Below are positions 21,715 to 33,500 of a DNA stretch of 64,000 nt, piece by piece. Position 1 is the stretch's first letter, and every line of letters begins with the position of its first letter. This stretch comes from Catonia carolina (taxonomy: Eukaryota > Arthropoda > Insecta > Hemiptera > Achilidae). The notes beneath the pieces were generated by a model. The model was given only the letters and a program-made list of their open reading frames with translations, was not told where the DNA came from and did not search any database. A program made the translations under genes and the position numbers. The DNA is taken from positions 99,674,748 to 99,738,747 of the forward strand of contig JAQMRL010000002.1 of NCBI GenBank assembly GCA_035578175.1. Direction: 5' to 3'.

Positions 21715-22410
21715 ATTTTATAGATACAGCTGAAAATTTTAAATACCTGGGTGAGACCATTAATTACAAATGCAGCAAAAATTCAACTGGAACAAGAGAA
21801 TCACCAAACTCACCATAGGACAACACCTCAACAAAAACAACAAAATAGTCTATCAATACACACCAAACTTAAACACCACAAATCAGTCCATAGATTTTAA
21901 GTGATGTACGGAAGTGAAACTCTCTTCAGCGGCAACAGTGGTAGAATCAAAGAGAAATTTAGAAAAGTTGAGAGAAGAATCTTCAGAACTTGTATCAACA
22001 AAAAACACCAAATCAATGGACAATACAGGCTTTTACCCAATGAAAAAGTCTACAAAGATATAGAACCAGTTACAATTGCAATGAGAAAAAAGATAATTTT
22101 CATACTGAGAACTCCAGCAACACGCCTTCTAAGAAGAATCACTAAATAACTACTCACCGCTAAATCTGAAAAAGGTATAGTAACCTGGCTAGAGAAATTC
22201 AAAACTACATGAAAGAACTCGATCTAACCATGGAGGACCTAACGTAACATAACTTGGTATAAACACCAAATAGGAAATCACAAAGTTTGATTAACAACCA
22301 AAACAGTCGAACGCACAATTGGGGTTTATTCAGATGAACTAAAGAAACTAAGATCTGAAAATATAAAAAAGTTTTGGAACAGCAAGAAGAAGAACCATCC
22401 AAAATGACTA
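21715..22410 (+). mobile_element. LINE reverse-transcriptase C-terminal fragment
   Basis: Broken frames encode TAENFKYLGETINYKCSKNS, MMYGSETLFSG, RKVERRIFRTCINKK, NEKVYKDIEPVTIAMRKK and, at the end, KTVERTIGVYSDELKKLRS. This is the order of the post-RT region of insect non-LTR elements. Several stops and frameshifts mark it as a 5'-truncated pseudogene. Confidence 0.7.
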
Positions 22411-22897
22411 AAATTATCTTATGTGGTCATAAAAGAAAAAAAAGTTCTTCAAACTTTACTTCACAATATTACTCATGAATATTGCTTTCCTTGTTCCTAT
22501 AACACCTGTACCCCACCAAAAATTGTATTGTACACTGTATCCTATGACCTGTAGCCTCTTTCAAATACAAAACAAAGGTTGCAAAGAAATTTTTTCAAAA
22601 CAATCAATTAATAATACTACAAAGGTACCACTACAAAATACTACAAAGGTGTCTACTGACAAAGGTAATGTTTATTACCACAATTAATCTAAGAAGATAG
22701 GTGGTAAGTGTCAACAAATTAAACATAAAATTAAGCACTACATAGCCCATCCTTTAGTATTTACTTAAACTATAGAAATAGAGTATTATGTCTTTACATT
22801 ATTAAAACTGCACTCCACACCTTCATCAATCACATAAACTAAGTTTTGAAAAATTTCACACTGCACCTCCATCCACTCAGCTCTTCCATTATAAGTG
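22411..22897. other. Intergenic, nothing recognised
   Basis: Contains a short direct repeat (CTACAAAGGT twice near 22617-22650). Nothing else was recognised. Confidence 0.4.
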
Positions 22898-23688
22898 CAG
22901 TAATCCCTTATTTCCAGTAAAACTCCACATAAATTAAGACATTACTTAAATATGATTTTTGTGGTTAGTTTCTAACGAAAAAATACTCCATTATTATGAT
23001 ACATATTCTATACTATCTATCTCAGTTATATTTTAAAAAATATAATCAGTACAATAATTTAAAACAAAGAAATTGCATTATACAATAGCTACTGAAATTT
23101 AAAACATCATAAAAACAGTACAGAACGTTTATTTTTTCACAAAAAAACTTATCGCAGTTTGTTTTCATTGTGCAAAACTCGCCTCTCCACATTATACGGT
23201 GCTTAAGCAGCTTCCATTCCTCTTTTAAATTTCTGACATTGCTCGCTATTCGGATTTCCGCTATTTCCTCACACATTTTAAAAACTGTGTTTAATGATTC
23301 TAATGTAAATTTCTTAAATAAAACAGCATCCCTCTTTCTTCACGTTCATCATCATCAGTGTCATTTTCTCCTTATATTAACTTTCAAAGTTCATTATCAT
23401 TACGTTCAACATCATATAGCACTAGCATTTCATTTTCTATCTCATCTGCTTCTAAGTCATTGAGTCATTCTCCCGGTAACAGCCCTATTGCGGCCATTTC
23501 TTCACAGTGGCTAATAATATTTCTTGTTAATAAGATTAAAGAAGCCGATCAGCTTTGCTACTACGTATAATGTACCAAATATGTTCCGATACAATGTATA
23601 AGCAAATTTTCTCTGTGTATAATAAATACTCTTGACAATTTTAATTGATCATGTATAACCAAAACCGCGTGAAATAAGGGACCTACTG
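22898..23688 (-). mobile_element. pogo/Tigger-like TIR element relic
   Basis: The left end CAGTAATCCCTTATTTCCAG matches the minus-strand right end CAGTAGGTCCCTTATTTCAC, as in pogo/Tigger elements that begin CAGT. Broken minus-strand frames (EADEIENEMLVLYDVERND, NDTDDDEREERG) look like an eroded acidic transposase C-terminus. Confidence 0.5.
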
Positions 23689-25071
23689 TAAAGCAAAGAT
23701 GATTCCAATGGGTTAAACAACCAGTCATGCACAGCCTGGCTTAAAACTTAATGTTTATCAATACATGAATGCAAAATATAGTTAACGAGTACACGGCTGA
23801 GAGTTCCTGTTTTTAAAAAGTAAACAACCACAGACTGAGAGTACATCAAGTGTGATCTTCCTGTACAATACAAATACCTCATCACACTTTTTAACCCTGA
23901 TAACCCTTTGGAGTCAAACCAACATGATAAATACATTGTTTTGACTCTTAAAATTTCTTGTTACATAATTAATGTACCCATTGATTACGCTGATCATACT
24001 GCGATATAAAAAACAAGTTTATTTTATTTTTACAGACATTCATATTATTGTTGGGTATGGTACATGAAAGATAATGAAAATAAGAATACTAAGGATTATT
24101 GCAAACAATAATTCAAGGACACATATCTGTACTGAAATTTAGTTTGCAGGCAACTGACATTAGCAGTAAGTACACAGGCAATGTACACACAAACCAAAAA
24201 TTTAATAAATAAATAAATAATTTTCATGAAAACCGATGCATTTTTAACTACACACCATTCTTCTAGAAACACACAATGATAAGCAACTAAGCAAAATTAT
24301 ACCTGACCCACATAACATCTCTTTAATTTAAAAGTAGGACAACTATTTAAAATACCAGTTATTCTGCTGATTTTACTTAATCACATTTAAATAAATAAAA
24401 AATACACTGATTGCAATCTGCAGTAAAGAACTAACCTAGTTTTCAATAATTTTACTGATAAATTTAGTTGAAAGATTTATAAACAAATGGCTACTATGTT
24501 CTACAATACATATTTTTACAGCATTCTGTTAAGCAATTTTACCAAAATTTAATATGTAATAACAAATAACAATAATTTCCTTGAAAGCCTTTGACTAAAA
24601 TTATATTTTTTTTCATTTGGTCGACCAATTTTCATGACAACTACAAAATTATTAATTTAAAATAGATCTCTTTGAACATGAAGTATTACAATTAAGTAGG
24701 CCAAACCAGGAAAGAATCAATGTTGAAACAGTTTTTATCGTAAAACGTTCCTAACCAAAACAAATAGTGAATACACTAGAAAAATAATAATAGCATAAAA
24801 ATTATTGCATTTTAAATTTTAACTTACATGTTTTAGTTATCCTTAAGATGAATTCTCACGCATTTTAGAATGAAAACATAATTTACAGATGAAAGTTTTT
24901 CCTGAGGGTCATTCTAAGCTAAATCAACTAGTTGTTCAACCTGATTACCTCAAATTTTATGAAAATTTTAGGACACTATCTTAAGGATCTAAACACAAAC
25001 ATGATTTTTTAAATTTTGTGCATCCTTTCATTTCTGAGAAATTACATTTTGATATTTTGGAAAAAACATAT
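23689..25071. other. Intergenic, nothing recognised
   Basis: About 1.4 kb of AT-rich DNA without recognised genes or repeats on either strand. Confidence 0.5.
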
Positions 25072-26429
25072 AAGGTGATTCAAAAAGAGCGCCGGTTTTG
25101 ATATATCAAATTAAGAGATTTATTTTATTGAAAAACTGAAAATAAATACATCAACAAGTTCATCTTTCCTTCCAATTTTATGTATGAAAAATGATGTCAT
25201 GCATGTGTCCTCCTCTACTGCGCTGGCACGCATCAACTCTGTCCATGAAACTGGATATTACTGCACGACAAGTTTCGACTTCCATTTGCCCGATTACCCG
25301 TCGAATTTCCTCCTTCAAGTTATTGATGTTTCGGGGTTTATTGGCATACACCAATGACTTCAGATGACCCCAAAGAGGAAAGTCACAAGGCGTCAAGTCA
25401 CACGACCTTGGTAGCCATTGATGGTCGGAATTACGAGAAATGATGCGATCCTGGAACCGTTCACGGAGCAACAACATTGTTTCTCGTGCAGCGTGACAGG
25501 TGGCACCATCCTGCTGAAACCACAACTCGTCAATGTCCATTCCATCCAAATGACGCCACAAAAACTCCCTAATCATCGTACGGTATCGGTCTCCATTTAC
25601 TGTCACGGCTTGTCCTTGATTTTCAAAAAAGTAAGGGCCGATGACACCGCCCGACCAAAAGCCGCACCAAACTGTCACTCGCTGTGCATACATTTCCCTT
25701 TCATTAACCACGTGAGGGTTTTCTAAACCCCACATACGGCAGTTCTGTTTATTAACAAAACCGTTAAAGTGGAAGTGCGCCTCATCACTGAAAATGATTT
25801 TGTTTGCGAAGGTGTCATCATCCTGCCGTTTTCTCAATACCCAGTCAACAAACTGTCGTCTCTTCTGGTGGTCTGCCACTTTCAAATATTGCGTCAACTG
25901 AATTTTATACGGGTGATATTGGAGATCGTACCGAAGAATTCTCCGTACAGAAGAACATTGTAAACCCAATTGTTGAGAATGGCGACGTATTGATTTTGCT
26001 AGGCTAACAGCCACACTGTCACGAACCAACGCAACGTTCTGCTCAGTTTGGCCAGAACGACGACGTCCAGAACTTTTAAGGTCGACTGTTGAACCCGTCT
26101 CAAAAAACTTTTTCATGAGCCTGCGAACTGTTGATTCATTCGATGCTTCATTACGTCCTAGAGTACCGCGAAGTCGCCTGACAGTAGCCGCATAACTCTC
26201 TCCACTCTGGTAAAATGTTTTGACGATTAACACTCGTTGCGCAATAGTAAACTTCTCCATGGTTAGACACAGACTGCGAGAGTACTACACTGCGAACAAG
26301 AGAAACTACAACTGAATCGTCAATCGAAATGTTCTCCAAAATAGAAATGTGGTCAAACAATGTTGCCAACCGATAAACAAAACTTTACCAGCCGTTTAAA
26401 AACCGGCGCTCTTTTTGAATCACCCTTTA
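25072..26429 (-). mobile_element. Complete DD41D Tc1/mariner-type transposon
   Basis: About 1.36 kb. The left end AGGTGATTCAAAAAGAGCGC (from about 25073) and the minus-strand right end AGGGTGATTCAAAAAGAGCG (from about 26426) are near-perfect inverted repeats continuing through CCGGTTTT, flanked by TA. They enclose one intact transposase gene. Confidence 0.9.
25178..26260 (-). CDS. DD41D-type transposase, intact
   Basis: 360 codons without interruption. An N-terminal helix-turn-helix (ERVLIVKTFYQSGES-like, residues about 7-60) and a second HTH with a GRRRSG basic linker (65-70) are followed by a DDE/D catalytic domain: FSDEAH (D159), WFQQDGATCH (D251) and CDLTPCDFPLWG (D293). The 41 residues between the second and third Asp match the DD41D group of Tc1/mariner transposases. 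The product cuts its own TIRs and inserts at TA. The ATG at 26260-26258 is the first in frame. All three catalytic residues are present, so this copy could be active or recently active. Confidence 0.88.
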   Translation of the reverse strand: MEKFTIAQRVLIVKTFYQSGESYAATVRRLRGTLGRNEASNESTVRRLMKKFFETGSTVDLKSSGRRRSGQTEQNVALVRDSVAVSLAKSIRRHSQQLGLQCSSVRRILRYDLQYHPYKIQLTQYLKVADHQKRRQFVDWVLRKRQDDDTFANKIIFSDEAHFHFNGFVNKQNCRMWGLENPHVVNEREMYAQRVTVWCGFWSGGVIGPYFFENQGQAVTVNGDRYRTMIREFLWRHLDGMDIDELWFQQDGATCHAARETMLLLRERFQDRIISRNSDHQWLPRSCDLTPCDFPLWGHLKSLVYANKPRNINNLKEEIRRVIGQMEVETCRAVISSFMDRVDACQRSRGGHMHDIIFHT

Positions 26430-26579
26430 TTTCTCATTTTACACCTAGTAATTAATAATTCCAGTTCTAAAAGACCCAGATAAGTGTTTGATATCTCATT
26501 ACAAAGAGAATTTCATTAGATTTAATTTGATTTGAAACTTAAATGTTTGGTAAGAAACTAATTCTTTTAGTAGACTCCA

Positions 26580-26735
26580 AGACAATTTTGTTGGGTTTTT
26601 AAGGCCTTCGGGCCAGCCCAGTCAGTCAGCTGGTAGTAAGTCGCTATTATTTGTTAAGTAACACAGGTTGGGCAAGCGATTTTGTATGGTGAACAAACTC
26701 TACAAGGGGTCCCTGTTCAAACTCACACCTAATCC
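26580..26735 (+). repeat. Possible tRNA-like SINE
   Basis: CTGGTAGTAAGTCGC and GGGGTCCCTGTTCAAACTC could be decayed A and B boxes. A GGCCTTCGGGCC hairpin starts the stretch. Confidence 0.3.
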
Positions 26736-26999
26736 ACTTAAAAAATACAGCGAAAAGCAGCGATCAAATTGGGTAGTTGTCAATAATGTACAGTTCCTGA
26801 TAACAAATAAAAGCTAAAAAAAAAAAATAGTTTTTAAGAAATTTGTTAGTTCCCAGAAAGGGACCTGATCGGGAAGAGGAGTTTTGGCAAAAAGAAACAG
26901 CACATTGTAAATTATTGAAATATACCTTTAGAGTAGGCTGTTGTCTACAACACCAACAATATACCAAGAAATTAAAATTTTATTTCTTTTGTTTCTGTT

Positions 27000-27363
27000 T
27001 TTAATTAATTTAGTTTCTGCTAAAATTTAATTACACTTTCTGTTGGCACTAATCTTACAGTAAACCTTCCCAGACTCAAATGAGCAATCATCTCAGTTAA
27101 CTCATTCATAGTGTAGTACCAATCATTCATCTTTAATTTCCTTTTTACTAAGCACAGTCCCTGTCGCACGGAAGGTATGAAAGTCCTCTCATTGGTAGCT
27201 TGTAAATTATTTTGTTAAATCTACCATTGTCAGTAAGCGCCAGCAAAAATCTAACGATAACATGATTTTTGTTCTGCCCTGAGCAGTTATCACTAAAAAG
27301 GTACAACTCAGTGATACTCGGCAAGATATTATCGTTTGTGTACTGGTGCAGGAAGGAACACAC
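27000..27363 (-). pseudogene. Fragment with DUF7869-like motif
   Basis: On the minus strand, LYLFSDNCSGQNKNHVIVRF then GLSYLPCDRD resembles the SDNC-GQN..PxRGHS-LPxDRD block seen in DUF7869-type insect proteins, which are often of transposon origin. A frameshift near 27155 joins it to CLVKRKLKMNDWYYTMNE and about 25 more residues. The start and end are missing. The family call is from memory of the motif. Confidence 0.5.
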
Positions 27364-27667
27364 CTCAGAAGGTCCTTTTATCTGCTAACAATACAATGAC
27401 TAACATAACCTCAAACAGTGTATACCAGTGAAGTCTGGAAATCAGCTGTTTCATTTATGAAAGAACTTATGTCCAGGACACCAGCCCTTTCATAAATGAT
27501 CAAAATTTTCTAGTGGCTATTATTCTGCAATAGGTAATGGGACAAAGGTCCTTTCACAACTAAACAGTAGAACTACGTATACGGATGCAAAAAACGTATA
27601 TAACTCAATTCGCCGTATTTTTGGACAAAAGCCCTTTCATAAAATTATCGATTCAAATATAAACCAT

Positions 27668-28413
27668 TAAAGCCTATTCCCATGATGCTAGATTACCAGC
27701 TGCAAGTACTAACTGTTACTGCTACTATCCATAGATGACTGTTCCCAAGGAGCTAGTTAATTAATGCCAGCGCTCTTAAGACATACGTGAATTGTGTTGT
27801 GTATTGCTGTACAAAGTACAGATTACTAGCACCTAGCAAAGTTTCCAAATGTTCACACTAAGCTAGTTTACTAGTGCTAGTCAATTAAATGAAGTTTTTT
27901 ACCCTACTAGCACTAGTAAAATCAAATATGGTTAAAGTCACTTGCGTGCTAGTAAATACTAGCGCTTTAACTAAACTAACTACTAGTTGTTTGTTCAGCA
28001 GCTAGTAAACTACACTTCAGCCGTTCTTAGTTTGCTCCTACTGTCAACAAACAAAAGCCACCTACTACAGGGTGCACACTAGAGTCTGCAACTTTACGGG
28101 AGTCGTATTCCTATTAAGTTAACTATGTTTTAAATTATAAGTACTTAAAGTACTTAAAACATCAGTCATGATATGATGTAGGCCTAACAATTTCATTTAG
28201 AAAAATACTTTTAAAAGTATTTTGTATTTAAATACTTTTGAAAGTATTTTGTTGTTACTTTTTAATCAGCGTGTACACATTTTGATCTAATGCGCATGCT
28301 CAGTTACGTCATTATTTGTTTACATTAGGAGCAAACTAAAGAGAGGCTGGACTTTAGCATAATGAGAACTAACAACTAGCAGCTAACACTAGCATCGCGG
28401 GAATAGGCCTTTA
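27668..28413. mobile_element. TIR element rich in CTAGTA motifs
   Basis: The left end TAAAGCCTATTCCCATGATGC and minus-strand right end TAAAGGCCTATTCCCGCGATG form inverted repeats of about 25 bp. The interior repeats ACTAGTR/CTAGCA many times and has AAGTACTT and AAAATACTTTT blocks, as in hAT-like MITEs. There is no coding sequence and no clear target duplication. Confidence 0.55.
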
Positions 28414-29323
28414 GCAAAAAGAACATGTGAGAATTAGTTTAATTTTGTTTTGAAGCCCTTTTAATTTTGGAACTACATGCCTAATTTAAAAACAAGATCC
28501 CTCAGGGAAGAAAATGAGGAAACCAAAGTTTTTTTTTAATTCAGAGTAGTCATTTCTGTCCTTTGATGAATACATACATTGCTAATGCTTTATAAGCTTA
28601 TATATTAACAAGAAAAATGTCGATCGATTGAAACTGAGGTACGAAATAATTATTCCAAGTAAAATGTGGTTGCAAACTTATAACCCTATTTAATATTTTT
28701 AATAACAGCATGATAATACTCTGCCTCCAATAGATCTTTGAACGACTATTTTGTTTTATCTTAAGAATAAATTAAAAACAGAGAAAATTAGAAGTGACAT
28801 AGTAAAAATTAAAAGCTTGATATAGTTTCCTATATCAAGCAATATATAGCTTTCCAGAACCTTCTTTAAAAGGAGAAGTAAATTAGCTCTGAATATTTTT
28901 TTGCACAGTACAGCAAATTCTCAATTACCCATCACTCAGTTTTATTTGTCCTGACATAACTATCTTGGTAAAATGTGCACGATTATGAAAACATTTATTT
29001 GTTACAATACGACAGAGGGCACAGTACCTCCTTTATACAGATACCTATGTATGGGCGCAAACAGAATAGTTAGTCTTCTAATATTCTATGAAATGAAAAT
29101 GTCAAACAGTAGGAAAATAAAATATGAAATGTTTTTAGATTCAGGTAGCTTTATTTATTTTAATTTTGATATCATATTTTGTTTGTTTGGAATTTCTGAT
29201 TATCAACTTAACATACAAAAGTAGGCTAATGAATTTTCGGTATTTTCATTTAAAAAGTTAACGTATTTTTTTCAGTTAAGCTTACAACTTTAAAAACAAA
29301 GTTATAACAAGTTTTCTTTGCAC
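28414..29323. other. Intergenic, nothing recognised
   Basis: AT-rich. An 83-codon plus-strand open frame (28973-29224) has no similarity I can recognise. Confidence 0.4.
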
Positions 29324-29331
29324 ACTTCTGC

Positions 29332-29481
29332 GTAGTTATTTTTCTCTCATCATGCGATCTTGGGTTGAATCCCATTCAGGCACGGCATATTTTCATACGT
29401 TGCAAAAAATCATTTCATCCTTCACCGTCTGCATTAGCAGTAATCGCAGAACAGTCGGACGTTAAACAAAAAACAAAAAAA
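29332..29481 (+). repeat. tRNA-derived SINE, 5'-truncated
   Basis: Shares CTCTCATCATGCGATCTTGG, the CAGGCACGGCATATTTTCAT body and the CGGACGTTAAAC tail with the copy at 6276. ACTTCTGC at 29324-29331 and 29482-29489 is the likely target duplication. Confidence 0.8.
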
Positions 29482-29489
29482 ACTTCTGC

Positions 29490-30159
29490 CTAATCCGGCT
29501 TTCCCAGTTAACCAACAACCAGCCCAGTTGTAATAGATAATCAGGGTTTTTCTACCGCAAAAAATTGTAGCAATCAGTGTTAATTAACATTTCTTTCTAA
29601 CATAACAGAACTCTTGACAAAACCAAATTTTAAACAACAATAATTTTGTTTTTTAATTGGGGTGACCAGACTTCCTCCACTAAAAACCGGAATTATTAAT
29701 CGCCAACTTCTCAACTTTCCCCTCCTTCTGCCATTAACATAACACTATGACTCGACAACTCAAATCAGTAGATGAAAAAATAAATTGTTAATTGTTGCAT
29801 TTCTTTTTTAATAACGCCAACAATTTCATTAAATAATACATAGGAAGTATAATTAAAGACATCTGTACTTGTCAATATTTAAAAAATTATAAAACATAAA
29901 ACAATAAACTGAAAAATACCTATGTGAAAGTAACATTACAATAATTAAATTTCAAAAGATTCTTATAGTCAAATTTTGTACAATTTCAAAATCCGGTACA
30001 TCAAGACTGATCTTTCAAAACAAGGACAATCCTGTAAAACAAAGACGACTTGTCACACAAAGTTCAATGCAATAGAATTAGTACAACTGTACTACGAATA
30101 AGTTTTAGTTGTTTGCGACAAGTTTCACTACAGATGGTAAGCAATATACGAGCATACAC
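29490..30159. other. Intergenic, nothing recognised
   Basis: AT-rich DNA with no recognised feature. Confidence 0.4.
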
Positions 30160-30851
30160 TATCAGGAGTGAAACACTTACATGACTTTTTCTAGTCCAAG
30201 TAAATTATGAAAAATATTAACATATTTTATGTTTAATCATGAGTAAACAATGTAAAATTAAAAACAACCCTAATTTTAATCATAAGTGAATGTGATGCTA
30301 AATAAAAATCAATCTCTGTTCGCCTTAAAAATATGGAAAATCACTAATTGACACTAAAACTCTGTAAAAAAAATGCTTAAAATAAACTTTGATAATATAC
30401 ACTTTCACCTTTTAAAACATATTGAGGCCGCAATCTTAAAAAAAAATACTACGAGAGCACAGAGTCCACGATTCTCAGCAGACAAACCGCTAACTCTATT
30501 TTGTATTAGAGCACAAAATGTAGTAAACGAGGCGATTTTAGAAAATCGTTGAGTAGTTTTAGAGAAAACCGCAAAAAATATAAAATTTCACAAATAAACT
30601 ACCTACTATTTCCGGTAGACTGATTTTAAAGAAAATGTTTGTGTCGGGTGTCCTAGTACCGAACTATTCCGTTCTTGAGATGTTTTGTTCACACACACAC
30701 ACACACACACATACCAATCTGTAAAAACATTTTTTTGGGTTCATAAGTCTTGAACCCGTGAGTTTCCAGTGAAACTAGATTTGCAAAAATCAACATGAAA
30801 ACTATAGATTACTTTCCTTCCCTATTCATTCATACAGGGCTTGAGAGAGTA
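30160..30851 (-). mobile_element. Decayed CTTTCTC-family unit
   Basis: A reverse-orientation copy. GAGTGAAACACTTACATGAC at the inner end, the (CA)n tract at about 30689-30712, and the outer end TTTCCTTCCC..GGGCTTGAGAGAGTAA. The interior is shortened and diverged. Confidence 0.7.
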
Positions 30852-31638
30852 AGAATTATACTATACCACAAAACACTACGAGCAATACATAAAGGATCGA
30901 ATGTTTTAAACGTAAATTACAAAAACAGGTATATCAGTAACAAATAAGGTAAATTTGATCATTTGAAGTAAATTCGATAAGCAATAATAAGATAGCTATG
31001 TAAACACAAGTAGGTTGTATAGAAACTCACCAATAAATTCCAGAAGAAACAACTATGTTAATCAAGAATTAAATTTATGTATGATAATACTTTCACACAA
31101 ACTAAAGATTCCGAATGCGCATACGTTTCATAGCTCCACCAAACTACACAATAATTTCAATTTTCGCTTCTTATTTAACAATAAAATGGAAGACAAACGA
31201 CAACAGGTAACTAATATTTTATAGTAAAATGGCAAACATCATCACCTGCGACCCACCACAACAAAAAATGCGATTTAGCGCGAACGTACACAGCTGAATG
31301 TCAGGAGTAACAATAGTACGGACTAAAATTTCGCCTCACTGTTTCTTCGCCAAGAGAAAAAGGCAAAATAATTCTGTTAATACATAATAAAAAATTAAAA
31401 CACAGAAGCAATAATTATTTTATTAAGTGGGCGATACGAAATTAATATAAAATATATTTTGTTATTTAAAAATAACATAAATATGCTTGTTCTTTTATTT
31501 TATATCAACTATAATCTTTGAGCATACTACATGGAGACAACATTGCCTATTAGTTGCCGTATTATTATTACATATTACTTATTGCGCAAGTTATTACACT
31601 ATCTGTCACTTTCTAATATATCTTCTCTCACTCGTTCT
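30852..31638. other. Intergenic, nothing recognised
   Basis: AT-rich. The open frame at 31015-31224 has no recognisable similarity. Confidence 0.4.
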
Positions 31639-31714
31639 CTTGCAAACCATGGCGCCCTTGTTATAGCCAGAAAAAGGTTCTTCGGGTTATAACAAGGGCG
31701 CTATGGTTTGCAAG
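31639..31714. repeat. 27-bp inverted repeat (hairpin)
   Basis: CTTGCAAACCATGGCGCCC.. (31639-31665) pairs with its reverse complement at 31688-31714 with one mismatch, around a 22-nt loop. It is GC-rich compared with its surroundings. The function is unknown. Confidence 0.85.
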
Positions 31715-32814
31715 GAATGTAGTACATTATTGCAACCTTCCTGATGTATTGGACTTAGGCGTTTTAATAGAAAATATCAGGCAAGACTTGAAAGTCACGA
31801 AAATGAATTAGCCATAAATCTTCTAAACAATGCAGAAGTTAGGCGCCTGAAACGTTAACATGTTTTAAAGAGTTTAAATGTACAAAAATTATAGTGAAAA
31901 GTATTACATATTAAAATGTAAATATCTTTGAACACAATAATTTTCTCTTTTAACACATGAGTAATTGATACAATGAGAGGTACTCAGGGTAATGAGACCT
32001 CAACTTGTGATTTGTAAATTCGAAATATTCGTTTATACGGTAGTTCATTTTTTAAAAACTGATTGCAAATAATGATATTTAATAAAAACTCGTTCTCTGT
32101 CGCCCCGCCACAAGGTTTTTATAGAAAATAGGCCCCGCCACACGTATGTCGAAATTGTATGTGTTTTTTAATTGACAGAGAGCGAGCGCTCAATATTACG
32201 CGGTCTGTCTCTCTCGCAAGATTTCACAATTTTTGGTCATGCATGTTGCCTCCATATTGAATATTCAAAGACCATACATAACTCACTAGAGTATAGTGAA
32301 TAGAATACTCAAAGTTACTTACTCATTTCTGTCATATTTTTGTTATAACTTTTTTGCTATCACCTGATAATCATATAAAGTCACTGTTCTGACTGGTGTT
32401 TCTTAATATAAAACCAAAAAAATAAAAATAATATACTGTATTAAATAGTGCTTTAATGGATCTCTACTGGGCTATGAGCTGTCCTGTCCTATTGCCTTCT
32501 ATCTAGAACTAGAGAGGGCTTTCATAGCGACAGCAAAGGTTTGCCACTGCCAGACGGCTAAATATAAGAAAACCTTTCCTCCAACAGACGTCCATACCAT
32601 ACTAGGACAGCTGATTTTAATTTGCAGTGTCCTCTTTGGAGGGTAATTCTAGGGTCTTTTCTGTTACCTGTCCATAAGAATGAGGAACCAATTTCTGTAT
32701 TCATAGATGTCTGTCTGTCTACTTACTGTTTACCCACACTAGAACATTCGATTCCTCACTACCATAACATTCAAATTTACAATTAACTTATATATTAGTA
32801 ACTTTAAAAATGAA
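31715..32814. other. Intergenic, nothing recognised
   Basis: CCCCGCCACA occurs twice (about 32103 and 32133), and an AGAGAGCGAGCGCTC/TCTCTCTCGC inverted pair is at 32176-32220. No gene was recognised. Confidence 0.4.
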
Positions 32815-32960
32815 TAAATTACTTACTTACGAAGCGCTACAGCCCTACGTGGACCTTGGCCTCCTCAACAATCCGCCTCCATTCATCCCTCTGACCTGCC
32901 CGTCTCCTCCAGTTCCCCACCCACAAGCTCGTCAGATCCTTTTCCACATCCTGCAGCTAG
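32815..32960 (-). mobile_element. LINE 3'-terminal fragment
   Basis: The minus strand encodes a basic segment then DEWRRIVEEAKVHVGL and a stop, the usual C-terminal ending of a group of insect non-LTR ORF2 proteins. Only the last ~45 codons remain. Confidence 0.6.
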
Positions 32961-33500
32961 CGTGTTCTAATAAATTACTTGTTTTATTCATATACAGTTT
33001 TAGATTTACAAATACTGTATTACAATAATTGATATTATTGATTGATTAAACTTACCGATACAATACAGGTGCCTTTGAGTATTCTAAATGGAGGCAACAT
33101 GAAGAAACTATCACATGCACACACTGCAGCCTTTTACTAAATTGTCAGCGAATATGCTTTGTATCTAAACTTTGCTTTTTATGCTTTGTATCTTTGTAGT
33201 TTTAAATCGGCTATAAAAACGCAACCATGAGTTTGGTAGCCATCACCCATCTTCTGAATTTAAAAGAATAAAATATAGGGCTCATGTGTTCTGTACTGAG
33301 ATTAATTACAATAAACTAACATGGATCTGATATGTTATACACAATTTATAATACCTACAAATTGTTAACATGTTGGGGATCGCTGACACCTCTGAGGCAT
33401 CATTGTTCTTTTGTAATTCTGCATGTCATATTTCTTGGCCAGCAGCTAGAAAGTGTTTATTTTTGTCACACAGTGCTTCTGAAACTCTGGTAGGGTTTTT
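32961..33500. other. Intergenic, nothing recognised
   Basis: No recognised genes or repeat families. Confidence 0.4.

Noticed and set aside
23170..23570. His/Ser-rich plus-strand frames of 70-97 codons
   Set aside because: They run antisense to the eroded acidic transposase-like sequence of the pogo-like element.
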